Source: Thiodiazotropha sp050305975
GTDB lineage: Bacteria > Pseudomonadota > Gammaproteobacteria > Chromatiales > Chromatiaceae
Length of the DNA stretch: 7,141 nt
Direction: 5' to 3'
Assembly (NCBI GenBank): GCA_050305975.1
Contig: JBNLGI010000034.1
Coordinates: 1-7,141 of the forward strand
Shown: in pieces, positions 1 to 5,296 of the stretch
Layout of the letters: every line of letters begins with the position of its first letter
Numbering within the stretch: position 1 is the first letter of the stretch
Position numbers and translations under genes: made by a program
The notes under the pieces: model-generated
Seen by the model: only the letters and a program-made list of their open reading frames with translations
Databases searched by the model: none
What the model was told of the DNA's origin: nothing

Positions 1-1
1 C

Positions 2-631
<630 letters not shown>

Positions 632-654
632 GCGGCGACATGCAGGACAGTTGC

Positions 655-680
655 AAAGGCGGCCTTCGGGCCGCCTTTTT
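655..680 (+). terminator. Intrinsic terminator of hppA
   Basis: Perfect 10-bp stem AAAGGCGGCC / GGCCGCCTTT (655-664, 669-678) closed by a C(UUCG)G tetraloop and running into TTTTT. It begins 23 nt after the hppA stop. This is a textbook rho-independent terminator with an unusually stable tetraloop, so hppA transcription probably ends here and does not feed the genes downstream. Confidence 0.95.
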
Positions 681-1326
681 CATTTCCACACTCCGAATTC
701 TCGACCTCAATGCCGTGGATGATCCAGCACATGGTCTAGCTAGCCCGAATGCTTCACCCGGGAATGCGATGACCGTTCCGGTATCGTTGTTCAGATGAGG
801 GTTTGAGATCAGCCCAAGCTGTTGATGATCATGCAAATACCGCAGCTGGACGACGAAATCGGCGCGAGGGCGCGTTCAGCGGGGGCCGGCAACCCTTTGC
901 ACTCTAAATATTTATTTTATTACAGTTGGTTAACAACGCCTCTAAGCGACTGGTTGAAATAGACGGGCCAGCCCGGGTGGTGGCGATTTCGATATTCTGA
1001 AAAAAGTAACTAATCGTCTTGCATCGGACGTTGATCACCGGTTTAATATTGAGAACTGCATCACATTTTCAGCCATCACGGACTACAAAAAGGACTTTCA
1101 GGGATGTTTACCGATCATTTTCCTCCCCCGCTCAAGGCGGGCCAACCATGTGCGGGTTTGAACCTTGGACCGGTACCTACGGTCCCGCTTCCATGTAAGC
1201 GCGAAAGATCCCCCATGCTTTTGATTGACCATCTCAACTGACCCAAGACCGAAGGAAAGTTAGAGAACGCTTTTCCAGACGCTACGCGACGGTTTTATCC
1301 CAGCACAGTGAATAGGGACAATCATC
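681..1326. other. Long gene-poor stretch between hppA and the Sel1 gene
   Basis: About 645 bases with no convincing intact gene on either strand. It contains an AT-rich patch (901-921), a probable GGDEF-domain remnant (938-1161, listed separately), a G+C hairpin CCCGC-5-GCGGG (1127-1141) and a hairpin GGACCG-7-CGGTCC (1167-1185), neither followed by a T-run. A minus-strand open frame over 594-836 runs through the hppA terminator and resembles nothing I know. The low coding content next to dense housekeeping genes suggests an old insertion or deletion scar. Confidence 0.6.
938..1161 (+). pseudogene. Probable remnant of a GGDEF (diguanylate cyclase) domain, frameshifted
   Basis: Read by eye, frame 944-976 gives KRLVEIDGPAR. 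Moving two bases on (979 onward) gives GGDFDILKKVTNRL, then a stretch with the pattern RL...F.I....FSAIT.Y.KD, open to a TGA at 1159-1161. Joined, this mirrors the GGDEF active-site region of diguanylate cyclases: RL....D..AR.GGDEF, then a helix with RL, then F.I and a serine-containing strand followed by Y..D. In this reading the Glu of GGDEF is missing, a one-base loss breaks the frame just before GGD, there is no start codon or ribosome binding site, and the rest of the ~170-residue domain is absent. If real, it is a dead fragment of a c-di-GMP synthase. The resemblance is short and could be coincidental. Confidence 0.4.
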
Positions 1327-1343
1327 AAGGAGATATGTGGTGA
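1327..1343 (+). promoter_or_regulatory. Ribosome binding site and ambiguous start of the Sel1 gene
   Basis: AAGGAG at 1327-1332 is a strong Shine-Dalgarno. The first ATG (1335) is out of frame and opens only ATG TGG TGA. The gene's frame offers GTG at 1337 (4 nt spacing), GTG at 1340 (7 nt spacing, best) and ATG at 1346 (13 nt, long). The two-codon ATG ORF ends with a TGA overlapping the GTG at 1340. Confidence 0.6.
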
Positions 1344-1789
1344 GCATGCTGATCACGAAGGCCAGGGCAGGAGACAGCGAGGCTCAATACGAGATCGCCT
1401 GCATTTTGGCTTCCGGCCACCTGGGCGCAATAAACCACAAGGCTGCATTTCACTGGTACATGAAGGCTGCCTTGAAGGGCCACGTCGAGGCCATGTGGAA
1501 CGCAGGCTTGCAGCTTGTTCTCGGCATGGGGGTAGAGATGTCCATCGATGCGGGATTACATCTGATCGATAGGGCAGCCAGTCGATATTGCCATGACGCC
1601 GTCCGCTACCTGGCGGACACCTACCACTTTGGGCTGCATGGTGTATCGATCGATAGAGAGAAAAGTGACTACCTGTACCGTCTGGCAGAGAACCTGGAAG
1701 CTTGGCATCCGAAAAAATATCCCATCTTGAGCCAACAGCGATTTGCCTTGTCGGCCCAGAGCGGTAACGTCACCAACCAGGGCCGGTGA
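1340..1789 (+). CDS. Small Sel1-repeat (SLR) protein
   Basis: Protein of about 149 residues with no signal peptide or membrane segment, so probably cytoplasmic. It is built almost wholly of Sel1-like repeats, the TPR-related helical hairpins that act as protein-interaction scaffolds. Three repeats are readable, at about residues 14-48 (AQYEIACILASG...AAFHWYMKAALKG), 49-84 (AMWNAGLQLVLGMGV...AGLHLIDRAA) and 85-120 (AVRYLADTYHFGLHGV...SDYLYRLAEN). The first and third keep the A..Y.LA...G pattern best. A ~30-residue polar tail follows without repeats. The gene stands alone, with long non-coding stretches on both sides. GTG at 1340 is chosen because it sits 7 nt after AAGGAG; GTG at 1337 or ATG at 1346 are alternatives. 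Partner and role cannot be told from sequence. No terminator with a T-run is seen after it. Confidence 0.75.
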   Translation: MSMLITKARAGDSEAQYEIACILASGHLGAINHKAAFHWYMKAALKGHVEAMWNAGLQLVLGMGVEMSIDAGLHLIDRAASRYCHDAVRYLADTYHFGLHGVSIDREKSDYLYRLAENLEAWHPKKYPILSQQRFALSAQSGNVTNQGR

Positions 1790-2053
1790 ACGGAACAGTT
1801 CGCGAAGGGTTTTGGCCTCGCTTCGCCCGGGCGCGACAGGAGAGGACGACCGCCACCCATCTGGAGATATAGCTATACGAAATCACTCGAAATCGCAGGC
1901 TCCCGTCTTGTTAATTAAACGCATGCCCAATGATCGTCATCAAAAAGCCATCCAACGGCATGCGTCCGTTTACTTCCCACGCACGACTGAGACCTCGAAA
2001 GACTCAGACGCGCCATCGATCTAAGGGCCGAAAGGTGCACTGCAACATCGGCC
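1790..2053. other. Non-coding stretch upstream of ppa, rich in small repeats
   Basis: No convincing gene; a 93-codon plus-strand frame here starts inside the Sel1 gene and has no ribosome binding site or recognisable product. Visible structure: 10-bp palindrome TATAGCTATA (1868-1877); direct repeat CGAAATC at 1878-1884 and 1888-1894, exactly 10 bp apart; TTAATTAA (1911-1918); inverted repeat ACGCATGCC / GGCATGCGT (1919-1927, 1957-1965); CTGAG / CTCAG (1987-1991, 2003-2007); and AAGGGCCGA / TCGGCCTT (2023-2031, 2048-2055, one bulged G), which touches the ppa -35 box. Confidence 0.6.
1919..1965. repeat. Inverted repeat, 9-bp arms, 29-nt spacer
   Basis: ACGCATGCC (1919-1927) and GGCATGCGT (1957-1965) are perfect reverse complements. 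Each arm contains the palindrome GCATGC, so they also form a direct repeat. The right arm can instead fold locally as AACGG-7-CCGTT (1954-1970). Function unknown; possibly a paired protein-binding site, or chance. Confidence 0.4.
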
Positions 2054-2083
2054 TTGGGAACCGGCCACCAGTCTGACTATAAT
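2054..2083 (+). promoter_or_regulatory. Sigma70-type promoter of ppa
   Basis: Perfect -10 box TATAAT at 2078-2083 with TTGGGA at 2054-2059 as -35 (18-bp spacer). Start expected near 2090, giving a leader of about 23 nt that contains GAGGA at 2100-2104, 8 nt before the ppa ATG. The -35 overlaps the right arm of an inverted repeat (2023-2055), a possible operator. Confidence 0.75.
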
Positions 2084-2112
2084 GTGTCCTTTTTACCCCG
2101 AGGATCCTGCCC

Positions 2113-2661
2113 ATGAATCTCGACCGCGTCTCATCCGGAGCCAACGTCCCCAATGAGATCAATGTGATTATTGAAATCCCGGCCCACTCCGACCCGGTGA
2201 AGTACGAGCTGGACAAGGATACCGGGGCCATGTTCGTCGATCGTTTCATGTCCACCGCCATGCACTACCCCTGCAACTACGGCTATGTGCCCCATACCCT
2301 GTCGAAGGATGGCGATCCGGTGGACGTACTGGTGCTGACCCCCTATCCGCTGATTTCCGGCTCGGTCATCAAGTGTCGCCCGGTCGGGGTGCTGAAGATG
2401 AAGGACGAATCGGGCGACGACGCCAAGGTGCTGGCGGTGCCGATCGACAAGCTCTGCAAGACTTATCGCGGGGTGCAGACTTTCCGCGACCTCTCCGGCG
2501 AGACCCTCAACCGTATCTCCCATTTCTTCGAACACTACAAGGATCTTGACGAGGGCAAGTGGGTCCGCGTCGATGGCTGGTACGGTGTCGACGAGGCCAA
2601 GCAGGAGATCCTCGATTCGGTGCAGATGTACAAGGATGCCCCCGACAAGCCCAACTTCTGA
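2113..2661 (+). CDS. ppa: Soluble inorganic pyrophosphatase (family I)
   Basis: Cytoplasmic enzyme that hydrolyses pyrophosphate to two phosphates, pulling nucleotide and polymer synthesis forward. The 182-residue product matches family I bacterial enzymes along its length (E. coli form ~176). Seen in order: the strand VIIEIPAHSDPVKYELDKD near residues 17-35, FVDRFMSTAMHYPCNYGYVPHTL (40-62), and the metal-binding signature DGDPVDVLV (66-74), with its three catalytic Asp in D-x-DPVD. Then come VGVLKMKDESGDDAK, with the further metal-binding Asp residues, and HFFEHYKDLDEGKWV near residue 140. All catalytic acidic positions I can recognise are kept. ATG at 2113 has GAGGA 8 nt upstream and a strong promoter just before it. 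The gene is monocistronic in appearance and lies about 1.5 kb downstream of hppA, which uses the same substrate. Confidence 0.97.
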   Translation: MNLDRVSSGANVPNEINVIIEIPAHSDPVKYELDKDTGAMFVDRFMSTAMHYPCNYGYVPHTLSKDGDPVDVLVLTPYPLISGSVIKCRPVGVLKMKDESGDDAKVLAVPIDKLCKTYRGVQTFRDLSGETLNRISHFFEHYKDLDEGKWVRVDGWYGVDEAKQEILDSVQMYKDAPDKPNF

Positions 2662-2670
2662 CGCCGGCAA

Positions 2671-2691
2671 GCGCCGGCTCTGAGCCGGCGC
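2671..2691 (+). terminator. GC-rich hairpin after ppa (terminator-like, no T-run)
   Basis: Perfect 8-bp stem GCGCCGGC / GCCGGCGC (2671-2678, 2684-2691) with loop TCTGA, 9 nt after the ppa stop. An alternative overlapping fold is GCCGGC-4-GCCGGC (2663-2678). No T-tract follows, so it may be a weak or Rho-assisted terminator, or a 3'-end-protecting hairpin. Confidence 0.45.
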
Positions 2692-2742
2692 CCAGTTCCG
2701 ACAGCTTCACAGCGACAACACTGAAAGTGTGGGTTAATCCGC

Positions 2743-2771
2743 TTCCAGCGGCACACGCCCTGCACTACACT
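2743..2771 (+). promoter_or_regulatory. Weak promoter candidate for the phosphoesterase-moaC pair
   Basis: TACACT (2766-2771) resembles a -10 box, with TTCCAG (2743-2748) at 17-bp spacing as a poor -35. It would start near 2778, leaving a leader of about 28 nt that has no clear Shine-Dalgarno. Confidence 0.3.
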
Positions 2772-2805
2772 GCCACCAAACTCCCGCTCCGGCACTTCCC
2801 GCATT

Positions 2806-3345
2806 ATGAAAGTCTGCATTCTTTCCGACAGCCATGATCACATTTCCCTGCTCGACGCCGCCGTCGAGCTCGCCGTCGAACAGGGGGCGGAAGCGATACT
2901 GCACTGTGGAGACGTGGTGGCGCCCAGCACCCTGCAGTGCCTGGACAAGTACGGCCTGCCCGTACACGTCATCCACGGCAACAACACGGGCGACCTCTAC
3001 ACCCTGGGGCGGCTGGCCAGCCGGGAGGAGAACAACATCCACTATCACGGCATGGACGCCGGGCTGGAACTGGCGGGACGCCGCATCTTTCTGGTCCACT
3101 ATCCCCACTATGCCAAGGCCATGGCTGCCACCGGGGAGTGGGATCTGGTCTGTTGTGGACACAGTCATAAAGTCCTGATCGACACGGTCGAAAACCTGAA
3201 AGGGACGATGACCCAGCTGGTGAATCCAGGCACTATCGGCGGTGTCGGCCGCGCACCCGCCACCTTTGTCATGGCCGATCTGGAACAGATGAGTTTCGAG
3301 ACACTCGAAATCTCCAAGTCGATCGAACGGGAGGCCGGTTACTGA
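2806..3345 (+). CDS. YfcE/MJ0936-type metallophosphoesterase
   Basis: Small (179-residue) cytoplasmic calcineurin-like phosphoesterase with a two-metal centre. The metal ligands are readable: D8 and H10 in SDSHDH, D36 in CGDVV, N59 in HGNN, H98 in LVHYPH, and H119/H121 in CGHSH, followed by the family's NPGT loop (140-143). The usual HGH around the fifth ligand is replaced by H98-YPH, a modest departure. The family hydrolyses phosphodiesters in vitro (E. coli YfcE, M. jannaschii MJ0936), but natural substrates are mostly unknown. ATG at 2806 fits the expected MKVxILSDSH start, though no clear ribosome binding site precedes it. The stop TGA shares a base with the moaC ATG, so the two are probably one translationally coupled operon. 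That hints at, but does not prove, a link to molybdopterin or nucleotide metabolism. Confidence 0.88.
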   Translation: MKVCILSDSHDHISLLDAAVELAVEQGAEAILHCGDVVAPSTLQCLDKYGLPVHVIHGNNTGDLYTLGRLASREENNIHYHGMDAGLELAGRRIFLVHYPHYAKAMAATGEWDLVCCGHSHKVLIDTVENLKGTMTQLVNPGTIGGVGRAPATFVMADLEQMSFETLEISKSIEREAGY

Positions 3346-3824
3346 TGAACGAATTCACCCACTTCAATGCCGCCGGCGAGGCCCACATGGTCGACGTGGG
3401 CGACAAACCCCAGAGCCGCCGCCGGGCAATCTGCGAAGGGCGCATCAGCATGCAGCCGGAGACCCTGTCGATGATTCTGCAGGGCGGTCACAAAAAGGGG
3501 GACGTGCTCGGCGTCGCCCGTATCGCCGGCATCATGGCGGCGAAGCGGGCGCCGGAGCTGATCCCCCTCTGCCACCCCCTGATGTTGACCAAGGTGGAGA
3601 TCGATTTCGCGGCGGACGAGGCGAGCCATAGCATAGGCTGCAGGGCTCATGTGGAGACTCTGGGTCAGACCGGCGTTGAGATCGAAGCCCTCTGCGCCAC
3701 CCAGATCGCGCTGCTCACCATCTATGACATGTGCAAGGCGGTGGACCGGGGGATGACCCTCAGCGACATTCGACTGCTGGAAAAGTCCGGTGGAAAATCG
3801 GGGACTTGGGAAAGAATTGAGTAA
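3345..3824 (+). CDS. moaC: Cyclic pyranopterin monophosphate synthase MoaC
   Basis: Second step of molybdenum cofactor synthesis: turns the MoaA product, 3',8-cyclo-7,8-dihydro-GTP, into cyclic pyranopterin monophosphate in the cytoplasm. The 159-residue protein aligns with E. coli MoaC from residue 5 (THFNAAGEAHMVDV) to the SGGKSG end. The catalytic residues fall at the same numbers as in E. coli: K51 in HKKGDV, H77 in LCHPLM, and D128 and K131 in TIYDMCKAV. It should therefore be active. The ATG at 3345 overlaps the preceding stop (TGATG), and GGGAGG at 3329-3334 lies 10 nt upstream, inside the phosphoesterase gene. No other mo- genes lie in the window, so MoaA is presumably encoded elsewhere. 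No hairpin terminator follows. Confidence 0.96.
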   Translation: MNEFTHFNAAGEAHMVDVGDKPQSRRRAICEGRISMQPETLSMILQGGHKKGDVLGVARIAGIMAAKRAPELIPLCHPLMLTKVEIDFAADEASHSIGCRAHVETLGQTGVEIEALCATQIALLTIYDMCKAVDRGMTLSDIRLLEKSGGKSGTWERIE

Positions 3825-3844
3825 ATAAGACCATAAATCTTGTC

Positions 3845-3880
3845 TATTATTGAAAGGTATTCGTGATCTCTGTCACAATA
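3845..3880 (+). promoter_or_regulatory. Promoter region with CRP-like palindrome upstream of the hemerythrin gene
   Basis: TATTAT (3845-3850) is a good -10 match with no convincing -35. Just downstream lies cGTGA-TCTCTG-TCACA (3862-3877), a near-perfect match to the CRP/Vfr consensus TGTGA-N6-TCACA. If TATTAT is the -10, the site centres near +12 and would block transcription; a promoter further down could instead be activated. A 10-bp palindrome GAAAATTTTC follows at 3883-3892. Confidence 0.4.
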
Positions 3881-3936
3881 TCGAAAATTTTCATCTGACA
3901 GAAAAGCGCAAGTCTCAACCAAGTAGGGAAGTCTAT

Positions 3937-4392
3937 ATGAGCAACTTTGTCGAATGGTCGGATGCCCTCAGCGTCGGCATCGAGGAGATCGATGAACAGC
4001 ATAAGGTGCTGGTCGATATGGTCAACAAGATGCATGAAGCCATTCATCAGCGCCATGGCAGCGATGTGGTGATCAGTATCCTGAACGATCTGGCCGACTA
4101 CACCCGCATCCATTTCGCCGTCGAAGAGAGCCTGATGCGCATCCTCAACTACCCGGGGTACGATGAGCACAAGGAGGTCCACGAAGAGCTCCTGCACACG
4201 GTCCAGGACCTGCAGGAGAAGGTGGCCAGCGGCAAGAAATCCATAGGCTTCGAGCTGATGCACTTTCTGAAGACCTGGCTGACCAAGCACATCATGGAAG
4301 AGGACATGCAGTACAGCGGTTTCTTCCTCGCCGCTGGCGCCCAGCCTCGGCTGGGCAAGAAATCCTGGATCAAGCGTCTTTGGGGTAGTTGA
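3937..4392 (+). CDS. Bacteriohemerythrin (single-domain O2-binding di-iron protein)
   Basis: 151-residue cytoplasmic four-helix-bundle protein that reversibly binds O2 at a non-heme di-iron site, used for oxygen delivery, storage or sensing in microaerobic bacteria. All seven iron ligands are in place: H22 (EQHKVL), H59 and E63 (HFAVEE), H78 and H82 (HKEVH), H118 and D123 (HIMEED). The start is ATG 3937, not the longer open frame from 3850, because AGGGA (3925-3929) sits 7 nt upstream and the MSNFVEWSDALSVGIEEIDEQH opening is the standard N terminus. Residues ~127-151 form an extra tail beyond the bundle (GFFLAAG..., then basic-aromatic KKSWIKRLWG). It may be a membrane- or partner-contact element. 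Own promoter region upstream with a CRP-like site. Confidence 0.93.
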   Translation: MSNFVEWSDALSVGIEEIDEQHKVLVDMVNKMHEAIHQRHGSDVVISILNDLADYTRIHFAVEESLMRILNYPGYDEHKEVHEELLHTVQDLQEKVASGKKSIGFELMHFLKTWLTKHIMEEDMQYSGFFLAAGAQPRLGKKSWIKRLWGS

Positions 4393-4410
4393 CCGACAGG
4401 CTCCCTTCGC

Positions 4411-4452
4411 ATAGGGTTCCGGGCTTTGCTCCCGAACAGCCGGAACCCCTAT
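4411..4452 (+). promoter_or_regulatory. Hairpin embracing the engB start codon
   Basis: ATAGGGTTCCGG (4411-4422) pairs with CCGGAACCCCTAT (4440-4452): 12 bp with one bulged C and a 17-nt loop. The right arm includes the A and T of the engB ATG (4451), and there is no clear Shine-Dalgarno. A competing fold pairs TTCCGGG (4417-4423) with CCCGAA (4431-4436), which would free the start codon. Confidence 0.6.
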
Positions 4453-5062
4453 GAACCCCTACTACCGCCGCGCCCAGTTTCTCAAGAGCGCGGCACAGCT
4501 GCATCAATCACCTGCCGATTCAGGCATCGAGGTGGCCTTTGCCGGGCGCTCCAACGCGGGTAAATCGAGCGCCCTGAACGTCATTTGCGGCCAGAAGAAC
4601 CTGGCGCGGGCCAGCAAGACGCCGGGGCGTACCCAGCTGCTCAACTTCTTCGCACTTGACGAGTTGCGACGACTCGTCGACCTGCCAGGCTACGGCTACG
4701 CCAAGGTCGCAGAGGCCGTCAAACGCCAGTGGCAGCAGAGCCTCGCCGATTACATCGAGCATCGCCAATGTCTGCGCGGCCTGATCCTGCTGATGGATAT
4801 CCGCCATCCGCTCAAGGAGTTCGATCTGCAGATGCTGCAGTGGAATACCCACCATGGTCTGCCGACCCATATCCTCCTGACCAAGGCAGACAAACTGAAG
4901 CAGGGTGCCGCCAAATCGACCTTGCTCAAGGTGCGCAGAGAACTCGGCGATCGGCCGGAGATTACTGTGCAGCTCTTCTCCGCCCTCAAACACCAGGGTA
5001 TCGACGAGTGCCATCGGGTGCTGGACATCTGGTTCGAGCTGGAAGCCGAAACGGAAGCCTGA
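4451..5062 (+). CDS. engB: Ribosome-biogenesis GTPase EngB (YihA/YsxC)
   Basis: Essential GTPase assisting late assembly of the large ribosomal subunit. 203 residues, close to the family's usual ~200-210. GTPase motifs in order: G1 GRSNAGKSS (32-40), G2 within SKTPGRTQ (55-62), G3 DLPGYGYA (77-84), G4 TKADK (144-148) and G5 SALK (177-180). The MDIRHPLKEFD segment (115-125) is typical of EngB. The ATG at 4451 gives an N terminus (YYRRAQFLKSA) that lines up with E. coli YihA, so the start is trusted even though no ribosome binding site is visible and the codon sits in a hairpin. It converges on polA with a small-RNA gene between, the arrangement found in E. coli and Pseudomonas. No T-tailed terminator on its own strand. 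Confidence 0.96.
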   Translation: MNPYYRRAQFLKSAAQLHQSPADSGIEVAFAGRSNAGKSSALNVICGQKNLARASKTPGRTQLLNFFALDELRRLVDLPGYGYAKVAEAVKRQWQQSLADYIEHRQCLRGLILLMDIRHPLKEFDLQMLQWNTHHGLPTHILLTKADKLKQGAAKSTLLKVRRELGDRPEITVQLFSALKHQGIDECHRVLDIWFELEAETEA

Positions 5063-5093
5063 TCGGAACCGGCGGCCATAACTATCGGAAGCT

Positions 5094-5138
5094 AAAAAAA
5101 AGGCCCCGTCAACCTAAGGGGAGAGGCTGACAGGGCCT
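5094..5138 (-). terminator. Intrinsic terminator of the sRNA
   Basis: On the minus strand AGGCCCTGTCAGCCT (5138-5124) pairs with AGGTTGACGGGGCCT (5115-5101), 15 bp with two G-U wobbles and an 8-nt loop, followed directly by eight T (5101-5094, the first closing the stem). It would also stop any polA read-through. It lacks a T-run on the engB side. Confidence 0.92.
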
Positions 5139-5212
5139 GATCTTCCCGGATGGGGTAACCGGGAAGGTAGGGTCGCAAAGGGAGGAAAGCGACCCGTGCC
5201 GTACGACTTACA
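5094..5212 (-). ncRNA. Candidate Spot 42 / ErsA / sX13-like small regulatory RNA
   Basis: Predicted trans-acting sRNA of ~119 nt (5' end estimated, ±3) lying between polA and engB. That is the locus of Spot 42 (spf) in E. coli and of ErsA in P. aeruginosa. The minus strand folds into three clean stem-loops. SL1 is GGGTCGC / GCGACCC (5195-5189, 5176-5170) with loop TTTCCTCCCTTT. SL2 is CTTCCCGG / CCGGGAAG (5166-5159, 5149-5142) with loop TTACCCCAT. SL3 is a 15-bp stem (5138-5124 with 5115-5101, two G-U pairs) with loop CTCCCCTT and a T8 tail. Every loop carries a C-rich anti-Shine-Dalgarno-like core, as in Xanthomonas sX13. The U-tail suits Hfq binding. There is no resemblance to the Spot 42 primary sequence that I can see, so the family name rests on position and architecture. 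Processing from a polA read-through transcript is a less likely alternative. Confidence 0.78.
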
Positions 5213-5217
5213 GATAC

Positions 5218-5245
5218 ATTGACTGGGGGTGTGGAAGAAAGTTCC
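5218..5245 (-). promoter_or_regulatory. SigmaE/AlgU-type promoter of the sRNA
   Basis: Minus-strand GGAACTT (5245-5239) is the exact -35 consensus of the envelope-stress sigma factor RpoE/AlgU. After 15 nt comes GTCAA (5223-5219), close to the GTCTAA / TCTGA -10 class, at the correct spacing. No credible sigma70 pair lies at the same place. An A4T8 tract (5275-5264) upstream could act as an UP-like element. ErsA of Pseudomonas is transcribed from the same class of promoter (sigma22). Confidence 0.65.
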
Positions 5246-5263
5246 AAACTTTTTGCATCACAC

Positions 5264-5296
5264 AAAAAAAATTTTCCCCGCCTCGGCACGGGAGGC
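5264..5296 (-). terminator. Possible weak terminator of polA
   Basis: Minus-strand hairpin GCCTC / GAGGC (5296-5292, 5284-5280) with a 7-nt loop, then GGGGAAAA and eight T (5271-5264), about 34 nt after the polA stop. The gap between stem and T-run is longer than usual, so termination may be partial, leaving the sRNA terminator as back-up. Confidence 0.35.

Noticed and set aside
1127..1190. tRNA-like look on the minus strand: a GGACCG stem with a 7-base loop followed by GGTTCAAACC resembling a T-arm.
   Set aside because: The T-stem pairs only two bases, U33 is absent, and there is no D-arm or acceptor stem.
1221..1237. TTGATTGACCATCTCAA as an FNR site before the Sel1 gene.
   Set aside because: The half-sites are three bases too far apart for the FNR pattern TTGAT-N4-ATCAA.
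1743..2024. 93-codon plus-strand frame overlapping the Sel1 gene end.
   Set aside because: It starts inside the Sel1 gene, has no ribosome binding site, and its composition looks like a shadow of GC-rich DNA.
3850..3936. Extended N terminus of the hemerythrin frame from ATG 3850.
   Set aside because: This ATG lies in the promoter/operator region, has no ribosome binding site, and the standard N terminus begins at 3937 with a good one.
5247..5262. TGTGA (minus strand, 5262-5258) upstream of the sRNA as a CRP half-site, as Spot 42 is CRP-controlled.
   Set aside because: The second half-site is absent at the required spacing (AAAAG instead of TCACA).
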